Below, in pieces: positions 1-15,641 of a stretch of 64,000 bases of DNA. Origin of the DNA: Amblyomma americanum (lineage: Eukaryota > Arthropoda > Arachnida > Ixodida > Ixodidae); the NCBI RefSeq assembly GCF_052857255.1, contig NC_135497.1, forward strand, positions 111,674,880-111,738,879. The letters are read 5' to 3'. The notes below the pieces were generated by a model. It worked only from the letters and a program-made list of their open reading frames with translations. It was not told the DNA's origin and did no database searches. Each line of letters starts with the position of its first letter. Positions within the stretch are counted from its first letter, which is position 1. The position numbers and the translations under genes were made by a program.

Positions 1-960
1 CTTGGCCGGGGCATATTAGCGCGCGCCTTTTCTATCTATCTTTCCCTCCTATCCTTTAACTCTCCTACTTTCAGCACGCGGCAGCGAGCGTGGCTCGGCT
101 TGAGCCAGTAGGCAGGCCCGTGCAGTAGCAGTAAGTGGTCGACGAAGTTCAACCAGTCAACTCTTTTTCTTCCGTTCCGAATCTACGCGTCTCGGTGACA
201 CACTTTCTGCGCTTCATCTCAGCTTCGTTCAGCGTGGCGTACGCGCCGCAGCCTGAAACGAAGGGAACAAATTAGACGGTTGTCTGAGCCATCCTGAGCG
301 CATTAATCACCTCGTGCCCTGCGCGGGACGCGTTCGTGACAGGCCGGAGCTCTCTCCTCGCGACGCACCCGGCCGATCCGCGGGCGCCGTCGGGGCAGGA
401 ATAATTCATCTGAAACCCGATCGCGGGAGCCCGAGCCCGAGTTGTTTTTCCCGTGACACGTCTCGCTACCTCTCGACCCTCCCAGCGCGCCGGCTCCGAC
501 TGTTTAGTGGAGCGCCTCTCCCTAATTGGCTTCGCGGACCGGGCGCCGTCCCGCTCTGACGGCGCTGCGCGGAAGGCGGGCGTGATACGCATCTCGGCTC
601 CCCGTCGACGCTTATCGCGGACCGCGAGAATGCGCGCGGCTTCGACACCTCCCCGGCCGGGGCTTCCTTTCGCGGAGACTCGGGCCCCCAGATGGGGAGA
701 CGCCGCATAGCTGCAGGCGCGCTCGTCGCCTCGGAGGACGCGACGGCCGCAAAAATAACTGCCGCATTTGTTGGGCCCGCGGGTCGAACAGTGGTCCGAG
801 GCAGATCGGCTTCTAATTGGCCATGCATGCCGGGGTTTTGCGGGACGCGCAGGAAGTGGCGCCCTGAGCGATGAGCTGCGCCGGAATGACGGAAGTCGCG
901 CCTCGCGGGGCCCGCTGTCAACTTCTCAGCTTCCCTTCACCCCCGCTCTTTGCATCCGCA
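1..960. other. GC-rich island, no gene recognised
   Basis: This stretch is clearly richer in G, C and CpG than the AT-rich DNA that follows 1000. Short open frames run on both strands, but none resembles a known protein, as expected in GC-rich DNA. Small AT-rich motifs stand out against the background, including CTAATTGGC at 522-530 and again at 813-821, and ATAATTCAT near 400. The composition would fit a promoter or regulatory CpG island of a gene outside the window, but no exon or splice signal supports this. Confidence 0.35.
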
Positions 961-3734
961 GTTTCGCTTACAGCTGCGTCAGCCTGGTCATGGCTACCAT
1001 GTTCCTCCAGGAGCGCATCGCGCGGCTAACGAGCAGAAATGGAGAAAAGCCGAGTTCGCTACTGCGAGCGGATGAGCGCTCAACTCATCCGACAGCCAGC
1101 GCAGACAGCTGGCATGCCACAGTTATTGCAGGCTGAGAAAACGAATCACTGCCCAGAAAGAGGAGAGCGTCTTTCTTGCGGCGCTACCATTCAACCACAA
1201 GCGACCCCCCCCCCCCCCCCCTTCTTTATCGACCGTTATTCCTCGTTTAAAGAAATATGTATGAAAGCAACAAAGCAAAACTGTTGTCCCCATGGCCTGC
1301 AAATCATTCACGATAGATAATTCGCATCATTGTATCACTTTATATGACATCATCAGAGTCCAAAAGCTGGACTGAGTTTAGAACGTTACCTTTATTGCCC
1401 CAAGACATGACCTGTGCTCAATGACGTACGAACCCGGCCACATCGCTTCAGTTTGGAAACATCGATGAGCATAGCACAGAAGTGATACCGGTTCGGTTAT
1501 CGGTAGGAGATGCCCCGCAACATGTGGAATAGCTTTGTCCGATTTATTGCACTGCAGACTGCTAATAACGCATATTCTGGGAGCTGCGACTAAAAGGGCG
1601 CACAGGGGCACCAACAAGTGCTCGTTATATTGTCCTGACGCGTTACGTTGTTGGAATGCCGCGCGCGTGCTCACCTTTCCTCGTCACTGGCTGCATACTG
1701 GGTATTTCATTGAATTGTCTGGCCTTTCACTGGACTGCCGACCTCACAGCTGAAAGCTCGGTAATCAGTGAACTGCCTATGGATTCTGGCTGCAGGGGGA
1801 TTCCGCTATTCACCTGCAGTCTGTTTCTGAAGAAAAAAAGAACAAGAACAAATAAAAACAGCCACTATGAACTCCGTGATGTGGACTGTAGTAACAACCA
1901 CACCCTTCTCTCGGACGCGGTTCCACAAGACAACTTTGATCCTTCGTATGCGCACGAGTCAGCCGCGTTCGCAAATGTAGTAACCCGAACCTCAAGCCAT
2001 CGTCACGGGCTTCGTGGGCGAGAGGCTATGCTGTGGGTTGCGCAACGCCTCCCAAATGAAGCGTTGCAGGCTCTGGAAGGGTTGCAGCACGGCGGACGTT
2101 CAGGACGCATGAGCTGCAGTCGGTCGGAGGCACTTCCCGTCGGGGACGCATGTGGCTGCTATCGCGTGTTCCGTCAACTGCTACCGCATGTCCTTACGAT
2201 GTCGATTCCCGGTAGGAAGACGCGGGGGCTCGTTTTGGAACAGCCCTGCCATTCATTTCTTCAGGAGGCAGGGCGGCGAGCGAGCGAGGAGGTCGCGCCC
2301 CCTCTTCCTCCCCCCCCCCCCCCCCCCCCCCCCCACCTTGCCTCTCGTGGACCAGTTAGCAGGCGCTGAAGCTTCGCGTTTGCGCATCTGGCCGCTCGGG
2401 AATATACGAGCTTGTTAGCCGGAAAAACATGACAGAGCGGGCTGTCGGCGTGAGTAGGTAGGCAGCGCGTGCGCGTGTTTCGTGCGCAGCCGTCCCGCGG
2501 GCAGGAAGCTACACGGCTTCCACATTTTTTTCGGACGGAAGGTGCTGGCTCCGTTGAAAGGCGAGCTACCGTGGAAGAAGACTCGCCGGGTCACGCGCAG
2601 CCTCGTAGAGCGCTGAGAAATCGATCCTCCCCTGCCGTATTTGACGTGGGAAAAAGAAAGGAGGCAGATAAGACTGAAACGTGAGAAGAGCCACTCAGAC
2701 GACACCGAACGGCCAAAAAGGAAATGGAAACGGTATGCGCGCGAAAAATCTGTGACGAACAGTCTTTAAGGGGCGGTTAAAAGGCAGCTGGACGCAGAAA
2801 AATACTACTTCCGTGGGCGATTGACGAAGGAAATATTTACTACCAGCATGCAGCATTTCCTTTTGTCTTCAAAGAATGCAGGAGAAAACAACATTGTCTT
2901 TTGAATCTCTGCATTTCGCCCTCAGAAACGTCCTATCACAGATGCCTCACATATAAAGTGCCTTTATCGTTAAGGATATGAAAATGAATGTTTTTCACTA
3001 ACTTAGAACACTTCTTTCCTTCTCAATTTTTCCTGGCGGAAATCATTATAGGACACATTGCCTGTCAATGAAATGTTAACATACCAGACACACCAAATAA
3101 ATAACCAATTCTGCACTTCATCTGATTTCACTTCGCTTTCTTAATAACATAAACGTTTGTTATAAAATCTTTCTCTTCTTCTTTGTCCACCCACTCCTGC
3201 CTCATACCCTCGCATCATACCCAGTAATTCTGGACAAAAGCATTTTTCAACGGGAAGCAGTTTATGAACGCTGTTATTACATATATTGTAAGATTTCAAT
3301 GTAATAATCAATACATCCGCAGATCTCTCCTGGGCAGGGTTTAACTTTTTTGCTATTAACGCTTTTGCTATCGTCAACAATGTTCCCCACTAGATTTCTA
3401 TGAAAGCTGCAACTACTCGATGCAAGCGACGGAAGAAGTTTAAAAGGAAGGTGCGTTACGCATCTGAAGAATGGACCATTACCCTCTATATTTCCATAAC
3501 AGTGGCTTAAAATTTTCTAATATTAAAAATTTTGTCCACGAACGCGGGACATGAAGGTTTGCACGGCCTGTAAAATAAATAAATTAAAATAAGGAGGTGT
3601 TGGCGTCTTCAGCTATTCCTTCCTCATTTTCGGTGAATAGAACAATCCCAGAGACAAGCAGCTGCCGAGAAATTCACAGGTAGCTCATGGAAAGACCACA
3701 TAACACAAAAACTTTGAAGTTCAAGCACTGTGAA
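961..3734. other. Unassigned non-coding DNA
   Basis: I see no gene here. Two long cytosine runs occur, 17 C at 1205-1221 and 25 C at 2310-2334. The second creates a spurious proline-rich frame. The rest is unique-looking, moderately AT-rich sequence without recognisable element ends. Confidence 0.5.
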
Positions 3735-4275
<541 letters not shown>

Positions 4276-4329
4276 CATTAGTTCATTATTCAGCTCCCTC
4301 CTTGCGTTTCCATATCATTTATGGCTTAT

Positions 4330-4561
4330 GGTTTATGGGGGTTTAACGTCCCAAAGCGACTCAGGCTATGAGAGACGCCGTAGTGAAGGGCTCCGGTAAT
4401 TTCGACCACCTGGGGTTCTTTTACGTGCACTGACATCGCACAGCACACGGGCCTCTAGAATCTGGCCTCCATCGAAATTCGACCGCCGCGGCCGGGATCG
4501 AACCCGCATCTTTCGGGCCAGCAGCCGAGCGCCATAAACGTGCACTCCGTCACCGCGGCGG
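4330..4561 (-). mobile_element. tRNA-headed SINE, tail type B
   Basis: On the minus strand this copy has the CCGCCGCGGTG head, a B-box-like GGGTTCGATCCC, the conserved GATGTCAGTGCACGT body and a different 3' tail (GGGACGTTAAACCCCCATAA). It lies only about 55 bp from the 3' SINE copy's target duplication. The flanks share TTYCATATC imperfectly, so a target duplication is only suggested. Confidence 0.8.
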
Positions 4562-7512
<2,951 letters not shown>

Positions 7513-7781
7513 GAGGGAAATGTATGGTATGTATGGTATGGTATGCAGAGTTTAACGTCCCGAAGCTGCATCTGGACTATTAGAGAGGGCTTAGTGGAAG
7601 TCTCGGGCATAATTTCGGCCATCTGAGGTTCTTTAATGAACACTGACGTCGCCAAATGTACACGTTCTTTTGCATTTCGCGTGCAATGGAAGGCGATCAC
7701 CGAGATTCGATCCCGCGACCGAAGGCTTAGCAGGAGAACGCCGTAGCCACTAAGCCACCGCAGCGGGTACCGAGGAAATGT
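7513..7781 (-). mobile_element. tRNA-headed SINE, tail type B, with near-perfect target duplication
   Basis: Minus-strand copy: the CCGCTGCGGTGGCTTAGTGG head near 7768-7749, a degenerate B-box (GGATCGAATC-like), the GACGTCAGTGTTCATTAAAG body, and the GGGACGTTAAAC tail. A short (TATGG)n simple repeat follows at 7521-7545. The flanking repeats are GAGGGAAATGT (7513-7523) and GAGGAAATGT (7772-7781), a target duplication with one indel. Confidence 0.8.
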
Positions 7782-9022
7782 GATCGCGTGTTGCTGCAGG
7801 GCCTGGAAACAGCTAGAGGCATTGCTTTGCATGCATTTCGGCGCTCTCGCCACCTGACGGTTTCACTCGCTTCCGCTGAACGATTGCGAAGTCAATGTCT
7901 GGCCCCATCCCAAGACATTCCCCTGGCCTGGAAAGAACTGCGCCAGAGCCACCCCAGCAGCGCCAATTGACGCATTTTTGGTAACCCCCTGCGGCCTTGT
8001 TGACACGGTTGAGTCGTTCCAGCAAAGGCCACTTATATGGCCTGCTCCTCGAGTCCTCGAGTCCTCGACGAACCAGCGATGTAGCACCTACTTCGGGCCC
8101 CATCGCGGCAAGCCGTTGTTGGGGACGAGGCGTCCCTTGAGTGAGCTGGCTCTTTCAGCGCCGCAGGTCCCTTCTCCGAATGACGTTGTCGGACTTGGTT
8201 ATGAAGGAAACTGTACAGGGGGTTTATTTTACATTATTTACAAGAATTTGGAACCCATTGGAGGGTGATGGGGAAGGTCGGATGATCTGAGAAGATCTGA
8301 GGATGATCGAGGATTCCTTCCTCACGGCACTCGTCGTCCGGTTTAAAAAGGGTCCGGTCCCTAGGATTCCCCAGGTTCGAGGAAGTCTTCGCCAGGTTGG
8401 GCGTGGACTAACTTGCGTTGTCGTACACACACACACAAACACACACACACCACTTCACATAGGGACACGCCCCCGTCACATGCCTCGCCGGAGAAAGAGG
8501 GTGCCGCTGGACAATCGCCCCCACCAGAGAGAGCGTTGTCTTCGCATCCGAACGGCAGTTCTCACGCTCCAGCCGGACACGTCTTCCGGGAAGTCCGAAT
8601 GGGCGAGGCGCCGGCGAGCAGGCACAGTTGAAGGGGTGGGTCACCCCTGCTCGGTTCTGGCGGTCGCTAACTGCCCTCCGCGCCGCACGGTCGATCTTCC
8701 GGGAACAATGTTGTTTTCAAACGGCAGTGGAATCCTCCGTCTCGAATCCAATAAACCTCGCGAGGACCGGCCGTGGGAACCCCAGATGCCTATCGCCGTG
8801 CAGGGACCCCGGCTGCTGGTGTCCTGGCCGAATACGCAGCTGAATCAGACCACCGGCTGTCGCTAGAAACCTTACACCGCATATGGCTGTTGATGTTGCG
8901 CGGTCACCCCAGGGAAGGAGCGTTAAGTCTGGGTGTTAATTTTTTTTTAAATACACACAATTATTGACCAAAAGAGTGACATATAATACCAAGCGCAGTT
9001 CCTTGACGCGATTTTTATTACT
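7782..9022. other. Unassigned GC-rich stretch, possibly LTR-derived
   Basis: A stretch of moderately GC-rich DNA before the assembly gap. It contains a duplicated CTCGAGTCCT near 8046-8066, a short (CA)n near 8426-8451 and several long shadow frames. One open frame of about 187 codons (8303-8866) has no recognisable domain and crosses the CA repeat, so I do not call it a gene. The stretch could belong to a retroelement interrupted by the gap, but no paired LTR is visible. Confidence 0.3.
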
Positions 9023-9122
9023 NNNNNNNNNNNNNNNNNNNNNNNNNNNNNNNNNNNNNNNNNNNNNNNNNNNNNNNNNNNNNNNNNNNNNNNNNNNNNN
9101 NNNNNNNNNNNNNNNNNNNNNN
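9023..9122. other. Assembly gap of 100 N
   Basis: Exactly 100 N characters, the usual placeholder for a gap of unknown size. The true missing length cannot be inferred. Confidence 0.99.
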
Positions 9123-11264
9123 TGAGTTTGGCCAATTTTCCTACCTTAAAATCAGGCTGCCTCGTTCCATCTTCCTCTTCAATACTGTGTGTCAGTCAAA
9201 GTAGGGGACAAGCGAGGCGAGAGTTAATTGTCTTGTTCGTGGGAAGTCACAGCAGGTGAAAACTTACAGGGACAGTTTCGCAAAAGACGAGTCGTCCGTT
9301 GAACGAGATTGGTCTCGATACTTTCGCGTACTACGAATTTGTTTCAAAACCACAATTGACTCCAGGTTAATTCAAAGTATAAGCTATGTCGCAGTTACAA
9401 GCTGCAATCAATCAACAATTCTAATACACCAACTAGGCCAGCAAGAGTGCAAGAAAACGTAAAGATGCACATGTGAAACAGAATTTCTTAACGTAAACAA
9501 TTTCCACGCGAGCTATGGCATACAAATGCACCAGTTTCGGTTACTTGAAATACTGAACGCTTCCTGCAGTGAAATGAGTAGTTAGTGGACTAAAATTGCG
9601 TTAAAAGAGCTCGGTAGTGCATATGTGAACGAGAGAATATCTAAAAATATGCACTGCTACACAAAACAGCTTCAATCCCCCTTAAACTCTTTCAACCTTT
9701 CAGCTTGTCGCTATTTCCCTGTGCTCAAAGTTTTGAAGAGAATAGAAAGGCGTCCAGATGCTAGCCCGTCTATTATTTCATCCCCTCACGAAACGAAACT
9801 GATACGCCCACATTTGCGGTGAAAAAACAAAACAAAACTAAAGAACGCATGTAAAGCGGTAGGAATGCCATCAGCCCAAGGAAGCCTACAGGGCGTTCGC
9901 GAAGGCAGCTCACCTACGGAGTAAAGGACCGACAGTGCCTTTTTTAAGCGTATCATGGAGGAGAACAGAGCGGGAAATCGGCGCAAGAAGGTTGTATTCT
10001 GACTAAAGACGGTGCCAATTTAGGGTGCTTTACCTGAAAACACCCCGTAAATTAGGATAAAATTTTAGCCACACGAACATTAAGTTGTCCACTTCAAGTG
10101 AATTGGTATGCTCGTTTTGCGGAGGCGTCTCATTCTGCCTCATGCGAAACATACGGGGGGGGGGGGGGGGGGGGGTAAATTTTTTTTTCCTTTTGAGTTT
10201 CATGAAACGTCTGAACCTAGCTTGACACCATATTTGCTGACCGTACTGCTGAGAAGGTAAGAAATTTCTTTACCTTCTTTAGTATTATTAAAAATAAAAA
10301 AATAGCATGTACTTGCAAAATCCTGTCTTCGATTGCCCCTTATTCTTCTATATTACACCACATGCTATTTATTTATGATGCAGTGCGAGAATTTGTTAAC
10401 GCTGTTCCGAATTCCTGGTATGATCACGTCCTTTCTTGCAGGACACTCTTTAGATCGAGCTATCGCGGGAAGGTATTAGGTGGGATGCTTCGTAAATGCC
10501 TTTTTCAGTCCACCACGTTCCTTTCTTGGCGAAATATATCCATCCAAAAGGAGCAGGAACAGCAAGACCAAAATCTTTCGCATACGCCCGCAAAAGACTG
10601 GATGCAACTGCTGCTGATGCACATTCTGCATCTACTGATCGTCTGCTAGTTCTTCCTCTTCTTCATTAAGGCCCTTCTGGATAACATTATATTCTAACTT
10701 CTAATAAGCTCGGAGAGGAAACAGTGGGCGTGACGGATTACCGCGTCTTTCCCTGTGGTCTTATTCTCACGGGAGCTCCCATACAAGCCCGTGTTGCTAA
10801 CGTTTGCTGCTGCTACTGTTGTCCTCTGTAGAGGGGACACGTACTCAAGACGGGCGATTTTATTCGATTGGGGCATGTCTACTACTTCTTTCTCTTCTTG
10901 CAAGCTCACTCGACAACATGGATATTTTATCCTCCTTCCTGCGCGCTTATGTATACGCTTATGGACGCTCATGAAGACATGTGCGCTTTTCGTCCTTATC
11001 CAGGCATTGTTCGCGAGCTCTGTGGCCGCAAAGGCCCGCCCGCGAATATCTGGCGCGCGTGCCTTAGAATGCGTTTCTGATAACCTTTCGCTTTCTTCCG
11101 GAACAAAAAAATGTACACAACGATATAGTTGTACACCACTCCTCTTGGAGGCCAACAAGAATCATGTGATCGCGCAGTAGGGCACATTCTCGAAGGCGGC
11201 CAAAATTTCAGTACTCCTGTATAACTTCCTCGTTGGCCGCCAGATTAATGAGAGTGTTTCGTGC
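9123..11264. other. Unassigned non-coding DNA
   Basis: No gene recognised. A 21-G run lies at 10155-10175. Short frames near 10362-10649 and 10694-11180 have no protein-like features that I recognise. Confidence 0.45.
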
Positions 11265-11900
11265 ACGACAGTCGAACCCCGAAATATTGAACTCGAACAG
11301 ACGCGAAATAGTTCGATATATCGACAACTCGATGCATGAAAAATGGTAACTGATAAGCTTATCTGTAACATAGAAGCAACAGTGCATTACTTCTACGCTA
11401 TAGTGGCGCGCTTCTCACAGCGATATGCCGTCAGCGGCGTACTATAGCAGCGCACAGCTAGGTAAGCGTTTATAAGTCTAACCTGCTTCTCATCGAAGCG
11501 CAGTAGACGGTGCTTTTGAACTAACCACTGCCTACCATAAGATGCATTATCTTGTTACCAGGTTGGCTTCACTCATGACAGCGGCGTGTCGTGGAAAAGG
11601 AGTACAAGAGACTGAAGGCCCACCCTCAAGCACTCGGCACGTTCACCTGGCCACGTGATTTCACAGCGCTCGCGCTGCTCCAGGTGCGCAAGGCCGCGCA
11701 GCCGAACTGTCTCCGAGCGCGAAGGGGATCGAAGATGCTGAGAGGTGCCACTTGCAGAGGCGCGTCGCGCCGTTCGATATATCGAACGACCAGCAAATTG
11801 AAGTTCGATATAGTGCGCGCCTTTCCTATGCTTGTACACACGGGTTTCGAAGGCATAATCGGTGTGTTTGATATAGCCAATAAATCCAGATTATATACAG
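11265..11900. mobile_element. Possible pogo/Tigger-like MITE remnant
   Basis: The segment opens with CAGTCGAACCCCGAAATATT (11268-11287), which resembles the CAGTCGAACC-type terminal inverted repeats of Tc1/mariner pogo elements. It contains repeated TTCGATATATCG motifs, including a perfect 16-bp palindrome, GTTCGATATATCGAAC, at 11773-11788. A clear opposite terminus and target duplication were not found, so boundaries and class are tentative. Confidence 0.3.
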
Positions 11901-12876
11901 AAGGCCGTGTCGGAACACTTTAATCAACGTGGTCACAACTTCGATGAACTCAAACTGTTCATCATTCTTCAGTCAGGCTTCAAATCTGCAAGGGGCAAAA
12001 ATACATAGTGGCATTCCTAATCCACAAACTAAAACCTTACAATGAACAGGAATTAACATATCCAGAGGAAACTAGGAATCTCTGGGGTACATTACCGCAC
12101 TGGAGAAATTTTTTTAATTAAAAAATGTCTTGCACATAGTCAGAACATTTCCTAGAATTTCACAATATTGCATTATCGTTTTTTTTCACCCTAAACCATC
12201 GCCCCTACCTCTCATTCTCCCCTCAATCACAACTTCCCCCTCTTTTTTGTGCTCTCTCTCTCTCTCTCTGTTCAATTTATCTTTACCTTGTGGTCTGCAC
12301 CTCTTGCTATCATTTCTCAGGAACCTTTGGCCTCCACATTCCTTCCCCTTCCCCCTTCCTTAAGCGCCTTCTCTGAATTCGCCCCTATTTTTTTTTTTCC
12401 TCAAAATTCTTTTTCTTCTCTTTTTTTTTTGCCCTCCGACATTCGTTCCGCCATGCTGCTTAATTCTCTTGTCTGAGTGTTACAGGTCAGCGCAGCCACC
12501 TGTCGCAGCTGGACACCTAGCTTCGAAGCCCAAGTTCGCTTTCTCCCCACGCTCCATCCACACCCCTGTATTCCTTTCAGCTGAACTGTCCTCTATTTTT
12601 TTTGTGTTTCACAGTTCTGCAGGTTAACCTGTTCAACCTCTTTAGCAGACAACAAGCCCGGACAAAAATTACCCCAACACCCTTCTCACGTCACTCCCCT
12701 CGCCGGGCCATCCTCCTCGAAGCGAAGACCCTATTTAAATCCCGCCAATGATGAACGCTTTGCCCTTTTGCCGAAACGTTGGCAAGCACCCTGAGGCTTA
12801 CCCTCTTTTGCTCACTTTGTGATTATGAAGAACCGTCTGCCTCCCCCCCCCCCCCCCTCTCTCTACCATGAACTTA
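11901..12876. other. Pyrimidine-rich non-coding stretch with a Penelope-like motif
   Basis: From about 12180 to 12450 the sequence is strongly CT-rich, including (CT)n at 12250-12268, and gives low-complexity frames only. Near 12749-12783 the string TGATGAA, then GCCGAAACGTTGG, resembles the conserved ends of Penelope-like retroelements. A 15-C run lies at 12843-12857. No gene is seen. Confidence 0.4.
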
Positions 12877-13138
12877 AGATATTCAGGCCGCCTCGGTGGC
12901 TCAGTTATTATAGTGCTCGGCTGCTGACCCGAAAGACGCGTGTCAAAGACTTGTCAAAATTTCGATGGTGGCGAAATTCTAGAGGCTCGTGTACTGTGCG
13001 ATGTCAGTGCACGTTAAAGAAACCCAGGTGGTCGAAATTTTCGGACCCCTTCCCTACGGCGTCCCTCATAGCCTGAGTCGCCTAGGGACGTGAAACCCTC
13101 ATAAACCAAGCAGCCAACCAAACCAACTCCAGATATTC
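12877..13138 (+). mobile_element. tRNA-headed SINE, tail type B, with 8-bp target duplication
   Basis: Plus-strand copy: GCCGCCTCGGTGGCTCAG head at 12888, the CTGCTGACCCGAAAGACGCG segment, the GATGTCAGTGCACGTTAAAG body, and the type-B tail CCCTCATAGCCTGAGTCGCC, then GGGACGTGAAACCCTCATAA. The B-box region is degraded. AGATATTC occurs at 12877-12884 and 13131-13138 as a probable target duplication. Confidence 0.85.
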
Positions 13139-14375
13139 GGGTTCGATATATCCGGGCTCGATTGCGTATCTTCAGCGTAGTTTGTAAATTGAGGCGGGAG
13201 TCTTTAAGCCAAAATATGAAACATGTTTCCGGGCACCAGAACGCACTGAATGTCTCTGCGGCTAGACGCAACACGCTGCCAGAGAAGCCGAGCTACCGCC
13301 TCCATTCATATGCCGGACGTGCGCGGCGACGCCAGACGAGCGCGTGTCGTTCCAGAGTTAGATGGGCACAGTGCCTACCTCGGTATACGGAAAGCGGGCA
13401 CCTCTCCCAAGTCACGTGCGTACTTCTACGTAAGTCACACTCCTTTGTAAACAATAACAAACGCCAAGGATCCGCGTTGCATAATAAGCATCCTATACTT
13501 CTTGGACACAGGGTGCAGTGCATTCTGGTGCATTCTGTGCTTATCCGTTCAGCAATCCTTTTCCCACTCATATAATTCATCCCTTCGTTGCCTTGAGGCG
13601 ATAATCATCCTTTAAGAAATCGCGTTCGGGTCCGTTTAAAAGCGCCAACGTTGGGCAGTAAAGTAACTGCGGCGTTACTGCGGTGAGGCTGAGGAGAGTT
13701 ACGGTCAGGCAGCGCTTCAAACGCCGCTGACGGCGTGACGGGAGAGAGTGTACAGTAACTCACCTCTTCTGCGCCCCATTTTAGAGACCACACGCACTCA
13801 AGAACCCCCCTCTGCCTCTTCTCCCCCGCCCGAGATGAACGGCTACCGAGAAGTTTGTCAGCACAAGCGTCAAGCAAGGCTTTCGATGTTTTTGAAGGAA
13901 CCTGCCAGCTTCTCAGCGCGTTCTCGCGCACTTCCAAAATAAGCAGTGCAGGGAGTGCAGCCGTCATCCAGGGTTTATGCTGCGCTTCTCGGTGAAGAGA
14001 AAATACTCCCCGTCCGCCTACGAAGATGTATCACCCGCAGAGAGTAAAATATGCATTGCGTTGAAAGGACTGCGCAGCAGTGTGACTTCAGATATGCTAA
14101 ACCCAGCAATTTTGAGGGAATTGTGAACTGTATCCGGTGCGCTTGATCCATGCGTTCGTTCATCGCATGCCTGCAAGGTGAGGAGGCTCAACAGCGCCGT
14201 TTCGGGTGCGCAGGACTTGGCATCGTAAATAAAATTTGTTTTCTTTCGCGCTCTCTCGATGGTCGACGCGGCACGCCAGAGTAATATGCCCTTGAAACTT
14301 AGCGCCCTCCTGCAATTTGCGCAAATTTCACGGGATGTGTTTATGCGCAGGACAATAGGACAACCGGACAACATC
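13139..14375. other. Unassigned non-coding DNA
   Basis: No gene or element ends recognised. A GTTCGATATATCC motif at 13141-13153 resembles those at 11.3-11.8 kb and may be a remnant of the same element family. Confidence 0.4.
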
Positions 14376-14448
<73 letters not shown>

Positions 14449-14456
14449 TTTATTTA
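14376..14456. repeat. (TTTA)n microsatellite
   Basis: About 80 bp of TTTA tetranucleotide repeats with one irregular unit near 14441-14447. Confidence 0.95.
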
Positions 14457-14639
14457 ACGTCAACCCTAATTTGAAGGTCATTAGAGGAAGGCAAGAATGA
14501 AAGAATACAACAATAAACATCATACACTTCCAGTGCTTAATACAACATAACAAAAATTAAACGTAAGACCATTCACACCGCTGTTCAGCTACCCGATATA
14601 CCCGGTGTTTCGGGAAGAAAAGGTAATTTTCAAAAACAG

Positions 14640-15587
14640 GCTTTTTGAGGCAAAAATGTAGCTTTTAAGGTGTAGTATTGCCTGTGCTTGCAGACACCAG
14701 AACAACGGCGAATCGTCTTAACTATTAAGCTGATAGTTAACTCTTTAACCATTGCGCAGACAAGGGAATGGAAAAAAAGGGCTCGTTATGACACCCATGA
14801 CGGAAGCCAACAGTCACCGAAACCAAGGAGTATAGGGATTTTTTAAAATTAATTTGTTATGTTCATCAATGAGAGATTAATAGGGTAATTAATTAACGAT
14901 AATTGATTCGCAAGCAGAAGAAAAAACAACCACATCCCACTGGTGAGATCCGAACACACGACCTCCTAATTTCGCGTCCGGTGCTGTACCAACTGAGCTA
15001 CGGCGACGGCTGTCCAATCTCCTGCTTTTCGGGGGTATTTATGTGTACTGTAAGCAAACCTTGAGAGTGTTCACCAGCGCCACCCTCGTCCATAGCGGCG
15101 GACGTAGCACGTCCTGAACTGCCGTGAGTGCAGCGTAGGAACGTGATCGACCGGTGAGGGCGGAAGCTATGCGAAAACCCTCTTATGCTGCTTTTGGCAT
15201 CAAGACTGGCGGAATCAGGCCGTCGTTAGCTACTGCGCAAACAAGGGAATGGAAACAAATTTCGGCAACGTGGTATCAAAATGCGTGCGCTTTCGAAAAG
15301 CATGCAGGCAAAGCAACCCCTCCAGTTCATGTAACTACAGCAATTTTGCGGGCCACAGCGCCGAGGGTAATCATGTTTTCGAAGTTCTAAAAACTGATAT
15401 AGCCATTACTAACGACCGTCTACAAATCTTTAACTGCAACGAGGCGCCTAGCTCTAATAGTTAAAAAGTTAATTATTAGAACCCAGTTAACCAGCTTACT
15501 AGTTTACAGGATTCAATGATTATTCTGGTGTCCGCCAGCATTGGCAATATTGTGCCCCAAATGCCATTATTTTACGTCAAAAAGCTT
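14640..15587. mobile_element. Long-inverted-repeat (foldback-type) element
   Basis: The left arm (about 14640-14752) and right arm (about 15460-15587) are diverged reverse complements. Shared blocks read in the arm direction are CTTTTTGASG, ATATTGCC/GTATTGCC, a YGGACACCAGAA-like block (CAGACACCAGAA on the left, CGGACACCAGAA on the right), TAAGCTGRT and TTAACTYTTTAAC. The interior has no transposase frame. A tRNA-like segment sits inside at 14925-15010. The outer termini and target duplication are unclear, so the superfamily is unknown. Confidence 0.6.
14750..15012 (-). mobile_element. tRNA-like SINE segment inside the long-inverted-repeat element
   Basis: On the minus strand 15010-14925 reads like a tRNA: GCCGTAGCTCAGTTGGTACA (A-box), then GTGTTCGGATCTC (B-box). 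The D-stem and acceptor stem do not close, so it is not a functional tRNA gene. An AT-rich body with TTAATTAATTACC follows. GCGCARACAAGGGAATGGAA occurs at 14753-14772 and again near 15234-15253, so two related segments lie inside the larger element. Confidence 0.55.
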
Positions 15588-15641
15588 TTTTTTTTAAATA
15601 TGTGACATTCAAATACATGCATATGCACAGGGTTCCTATTT

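Noticed and set aside
1656..2369. A 237-codon open frame ending in poly-proline
   Set aside because: It ends in the 25-C homopolymer and shows no protein family features.
8303..8866. A 187-codon open frame
   Set aside because: No recognisable domain, and it crosses a CA repeat. GC-rich DNA gives long frames by chance.
14925..15010. Possible functional tRNA gene on the minus strand
   Set aside because: A-box and B-box are present, but the D-stem, acceptor stem and anticodon arm do not pair properly. It fits a SINE head.
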